Positions 5,222-6,862 of a stretch of DNA of 6,862 nucleotides are shown in pieces. Positions within the stretch are counted from its first letter, which is position 1; each line of letters starts with the position of its first letter. Origin of the DNA: Lachnospiraceae bacterium (GTDB taxonomy: Bacteria > Bacillota_A > Clostridia > Lachnospirales > Lachnospiraceae). The stretch lies in contig JAGOGN010000080.1 of the NCBI GenBank assembly GCA_017996675.1, forward strand, positions 1 to 6,862. The letters are read 5' to 3'. Made by a program: the position numbers and the translations under genes. The notes beneath the pieces are model-generated. The model saw nothing but the letters and a program-made list of their open reading frames with translations, did no database searches and had not been told where the DNA came from.

Positions 5222-6662
5222 CTATATCACGTCCTTTCTCTACCTGCTGTTCCAGTTCAGCAATTCGGTGTTCTGTTTCAGTAATAAACTGTTTTCGCTG
5301 TTCAGCTTCTGTGCCAATATCTGCCATTGCTGATTTTCGTTTTCCAAAAGTTCTATCTTCGTTTTCTGTTCTTCCATCTTGGAAAGCAGTTCCTCGGTAT
5401 TTGGCAAAATGTTGAGCAGCTCGGATAACTCGCTGTTTAATTTTTGCAATTTCTGATTCTGTTCCTGCATAAGAGAGAGTTGGGTGTCCCGGTTCTGCAT
5501 TTCCAGAAGCATTTCTGCCATTAAGGTCTGCTGTTCTTCGATTTGCCCAATCATGGACTCCATTAAGGGTATAATTTCCCGGCTTTCTTCTAATGTCATT
5601 TAATCGCTCCTTCCATAATGATAATGCACCTGATACTTTTCCAAAGGTGTCCAGTATCTTTTGCAATAACGTGTTTTGTTGTTTTATGATTTGATTTTCC
5701 GCTACTTTCCACGAACCTTTTATTTCCTGCCCGGCAAGAAACTTTTGTTCAATCTTTCTTGCGTCAGCACCTTCATGGATGGTAGGAATCTGGAGTTTTC
5801 CCTGCTTTTCGTAAGAACGGTGATCGACCTGATTATGCAAAGGCAGATGTTCATTACACACCTTTGCCCACTCGCTCCGCCACAGTTCACAGTTTTTTGG
5901 ATTGTTCCATCCCGTAGCATCGGTCAGTACCCGTTTCCATTGCAGGCGGTTTCTTGCACCAATCTTCTGGATTCCGTTTTCATCTAATACAGGGATACGG
6001 ATTCCATGACGGTCAGGGTTTTTCTTATCCTGCCACCAGTTCGGATGGGATTCATCAATCACGATATTTCCGCTTTTATCTCTGACAAAATCCCAATCTT
6101 TGACTTCTTTCTTCCCCCAAGAATGATCCGGGTTAAAAGGGCGCATTGTCAGAAGCAGATGGACATGAGGATTGCCATCCCCTTTGTCGTGGATACTCCA
6201 ATCAGCACACATTCCCTTATCCACAAATGTTTTTTTGATATAGTCGGCTGTATATTGAATCTGTTCCTGTCTGCTCCATTCTTTGGGGAGGGCAAATTCA
6301 AATGACCTGCCAAGTTGGGCATCTGCACTTTTTTCAATCTTCAATACCTCATTCCATAACCGTTGTTTCTGAAATGTGATTTTAAATTTTTCTAAAGCAG
6401 CTTCTTTATCTTCTGACCTTTTGTATCGGACAGATTTTTGAAAGCGTTTTATATTTTCTTCTGGTACTATCTGCCATTCAGGAGGTGCGTTTTCGCACAT
6501 CATCAGACTGGTGTAGACCACTTCTTTTTTAGAAGTGTAATAACTGATTCGCCCGGTTTCCTCGTTTTTCATCACATCCCCATTGAGATATGCGGAAGCG
6601 GAGATAACAGATTTCCCTTTACTTCGTCCGACTATTTTGATTGTGTAATGAAAAATCGCCAT
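4941..6662 (-). CDS. mobA: MobA/MobL family relaxase (MobQ type)
   Basis: This 573-residue relaxase should nick one strand at oriT, stay bound to the 5' end through a tyrosine, and pilot the strand during mobilization. The N-terminus MAIFHYTIKIVGRSKGKS and the SASAYLNG motif place the likely catalytic tyrosine at Y25. The metal-binding three-His motif is H158 in SIHDKGDGNP with H166 and H168 in PHVHLLL. VDHRSYEKQG (279-288) is another family hallmark. The relaxase domain ends near 310; the rest is a charged Arg/Glu-rich coiled coil to KRKRHDRGMSR. The ATG at 6662 is chosen because the family starts with MAI and AAGGGGGA (6671-6678) lies eight bases upstream; an in-frame ATG at 6710 adds 16 residues foreign to the family. 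No strand-transfer pore gene is in the window, so it probably relies on a helper. Confidence 0.93.
   Translation of the reverse strand: MAIFHYTIKIVGRSKGKSVISASAYLNGDVMKNEETGRISYYTSKKEVVYTSLMMCENAPPEWQIVPEENIKRFQKSVRYKRSEDKEAALEKFKITFQKQRLWNEVLKIEKSADAQLGRSFEFALPKEWSRQEQIQYTADYIKKTFVDKGMCADWSIHDKGDGNPHVHLLLTMRPFNPDHSWGKKEVKDWDFVRDKSGNIVIDESHPNWWQDKKNPDRHGIRIPVLDENGIQKIGARNRLQWKRVLTDATGWNNPKNCELWRSEWAKVCNEHLPLHNQVDHRSYEKQGKLQIPTIHEGADARKIEQKFLAGQEIKGSWKVAENQIIKQQNTLLQKILDTFGKVSGALSLWKERLNDIRRKPGNYTLNGVHDWANRRTADLNGRNASGNAEPGHPTLSYAGTESEIAKIKQRVIRAAQHFAKYRGTAFQDGRTENEDRTFGKRKSAMADIGTEAEQRKQFITETEHRIAELEQQVEKGRDIDERIQRIKERRTVGRTSALDRGDTRRVGTERPAYRGTEDAAQRISDLEREIKQREQSREYSSIKERLEAGRQSIAEREREAAKRKRHDRGMSR
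5232..5238 (-). promoter_or_regulatory. Shine-Dalgarno of DUF6040-like gene inside the relaxase gene
   Basis: GAAAGGA on the minus strand lies about ten bases before the ATG at 5221. In the relaxase frame it is read as the E-K-G codons, so it serves as both coding sequence and initiation signal. It supports independent translation of the overlapping gene. Confidence 0.7.
5240..5599 (-). CDS. coiled-coil protein nested out of frame inside mobA
   Basis: This encodes 119 residues (MTLEESREII... to ...LLNWNSR), rich in Leu, Glu, Gln, Asn and Lys, with heptad-like spacing of hydrophobic residues through almost its whole length. No membrane segment is seen. It lies entirely within the relaxase gene in the +1 frame, the same frame as the DUF6040-like gene, whose start is 18 bases beyond its TAG stop. 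The ATG follows a TAA in its own frame and has a strong AAGGAG seven bases upstream (within 5607-5614). Similar small coiled-coil ORFs next to MobA/MobL and DUF6040 genes fit the pattern, but I recognise no named family. It may be a relaxosome accessory protein, by analogy with RSF1010 mobB, which is also out of frame inside mobA. A chance frame remains possible. Confidence 0.65.
   Translation of the reverse strand: MTLEESREIIPLMESMIGQIEEQQTLMAEMLLEMQNRDTQLSLMQEQNQKLQKLNSELSELLNILPNTEELLSKMEEQKTKIELLENENQQWQILAQKLNSENSLLLKQNTELLNWNSR
5607..5614 (-). promoter_or_regulatory. strong Shine-Dalgarno for the nested coiled-coil ORF
   Basis: GGAAGGAG on the minus strand ends seven bases before the ATG at 5599. 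In the relaxase frame it codes within W-K-E-R-L-N-D. A near-consensus site at ideal spacing inside another gene argues that the nested frame is translated. Confidence 0.7.
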
Positions 6663-6670
6663 GTCTGGAT

Positions 6671-6678
6671 TCCCCCTT
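6671..6678 (-). promoter_or_regulatory. Shine-Dalgarno that fixes the mobA start
   Basis: AAGGGGGA on the minus strand stands eight bases before the ATG at 6662, the start that gives the conserved MAIFHYTIK N-terminus. It supports this start over the upstream in-frame ATG at 6710. Confidence 0.8.
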
Positions 6679-6700
6679 TCTGCACATCCGGCATAGATTT

Positions 6701-6751
6701 CCGGCAACATTGCTTTCAGTTTTAGAAAAAGCAGTATTGCCGGAACGCCCT
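6701..6751 (+). other. oriT: candidate oriT: hairpin plus nic-like sequence
   Basis: Arms CCGGCAAcatTGCTTT (6701-6716) and AAAGCAgtaTTGCCGG (6728-6743) pair except for a three-base internal bulge, with an 11-base loop. The hairpin runs directly into AACGCCCT (6744-6751). MobQ-type origins such as RSF1010 also have a hairpin ending in CCGG followed closely by a nic core of the form AATGCGCCCT, so the arrangement matches. It sits 38 bases before the relaxase ATG, a usual place for oriT. If the plus strand is nicked, the relaxase gene would be transferred last. Assignment is by analogy. Confidence 0.55.
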
Positions 6752-6831
6752 CTGCGTAAGAGTGCCCTGCGCATAGCAGCCTGCATGGAATGCGCCCCTC
6801 TGGCGAAGAGTGCCTCCTGCGGCATGAGCAG
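6742..6831. repeat. two imperfect direct repeats in the candidate oriT region
   Basis: Copy 1 (6742-6779) and copy 2 (6787-6831) align with small indels. Shared blocks are GGAA-(T/G)-CGCCC, CCTCTG, AAGAGTGCC, CTGCG, GCAT and AGCAG. Copy 2 begins GGAATGCGCCCCT, even closer to the RSF1010-type nic core than copy 1. The stretch is far richer in G and C than the genes around it, and holds no convincing ORF. It may be a relaxase or accessory-protein binding array, or a duplicated origin. Confidence 0.6.
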
Positions 6832-6862
6832 GTCTGGCTGAAAGCCCCGCCGACGGAACGAG

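Noticed and set aside
6663..6710. N-terminal extension of the relaxase to an ATG at 6710
   Set aside because: MobA/MobL proteins begin at MAI; AAGGGGGA is correctly placed for 6662, and the extra codons overlap the hairpin arm of the candidate oriT.
6619..6825. 68-residue minus-strand frame running through the candidate oriT into the relaxase start
   Set aside because: It lacks a Shine-Dalgarno, is Arg/Ala-rich as expected from translating GC-rich non-coding DNA, and conflicts with the well-supported relaxase start at 6662.
1..6862. CRISPR array, tRNA, rRNA or insertion-sequence transposase
   Set aside because: I looked for regularly spaced repeats, tRNA-like cloverleafs, rRNA blocks and transposase motifs and saw none.

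Overview
The window looks like accessory DNA from a low-GC Gram-positive bacterium (Bacillota). A gut Clostridia host such as Lachnospiraceae is my best guess. The basis is AT-rich codon use, strong AGGAGG-type ribosome binding sites, a MobA/MobL relaxase of the kind common on Clostridia mobile elements, and DUF6040-like and DUF6061-like proteins. The species is inferred, not proven. No recombinase, element end or housekeeping gene is recognisable, so whether this is a plasmid, a mobilizable transposon or part of a larger conjugative element cannot be decided here.

Left part (1-796, plus strand): a few codons of the 3' end of an unrecognised gene, then about 300 bases without a gene that carry a long inverted repeat (223-301), then a small DUF6061-like gene (409-645). 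A strong hairpin (738-783) separates this gene from the convergent bacteriocin operon and probably terminates transcription from both sides.

Middle part (797-4271, minus strand): a complete lactococcin 972-type bacteriocin locus. In transcription order it holds an extended -10 sigma-A promoter (4243-4271), a Sec-secreted bacteriocin precursor (3860-4204), an intrinsic terminator (3808-3837) that probably lets only part of the transcripts through, a one-TM protein of unknown function (3343-3792), an eight-TM FtsX/MacB-like permease (1402-3342) and its ABC ATPase (797-1405). The last three genes abut or overlap by 0-4 bases and look translationally coupled. In this family the ABC pair is thought to give immunity and/or export.

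Right part (4268-6862, minus strand): a mobilization module with higher GC than the bacteriocin locus. A GC-rich non-coding stretch (about 6679-6862) carries a hairpin followed by a MobQ/RSF1010-like nic-type sequence, so it is a candidate oriT. It is followed by a MobA/MobL relaxase (4941-6662). A 119-residue coiled-coil ORF (5240-5599) lies wholly inside the relaxase gene in the +1 frame with its own strong Shine-Dalgarno. A 317-residue coiled-coil and membrane protein of DUF6040 type (4268-5221) overlaps the relaxase 3' end by 281 bases. This layout recalls RSF1010, where mobB lies inside mobA in another frame.

Taken together, this is a bacteriocin/immunity cargo placed directly behind a mobilization operon. 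The bacteriocin promoter begins inside the last codon and stop codon of the DUF6040 gene, which marks a sharp junction between the two modules.
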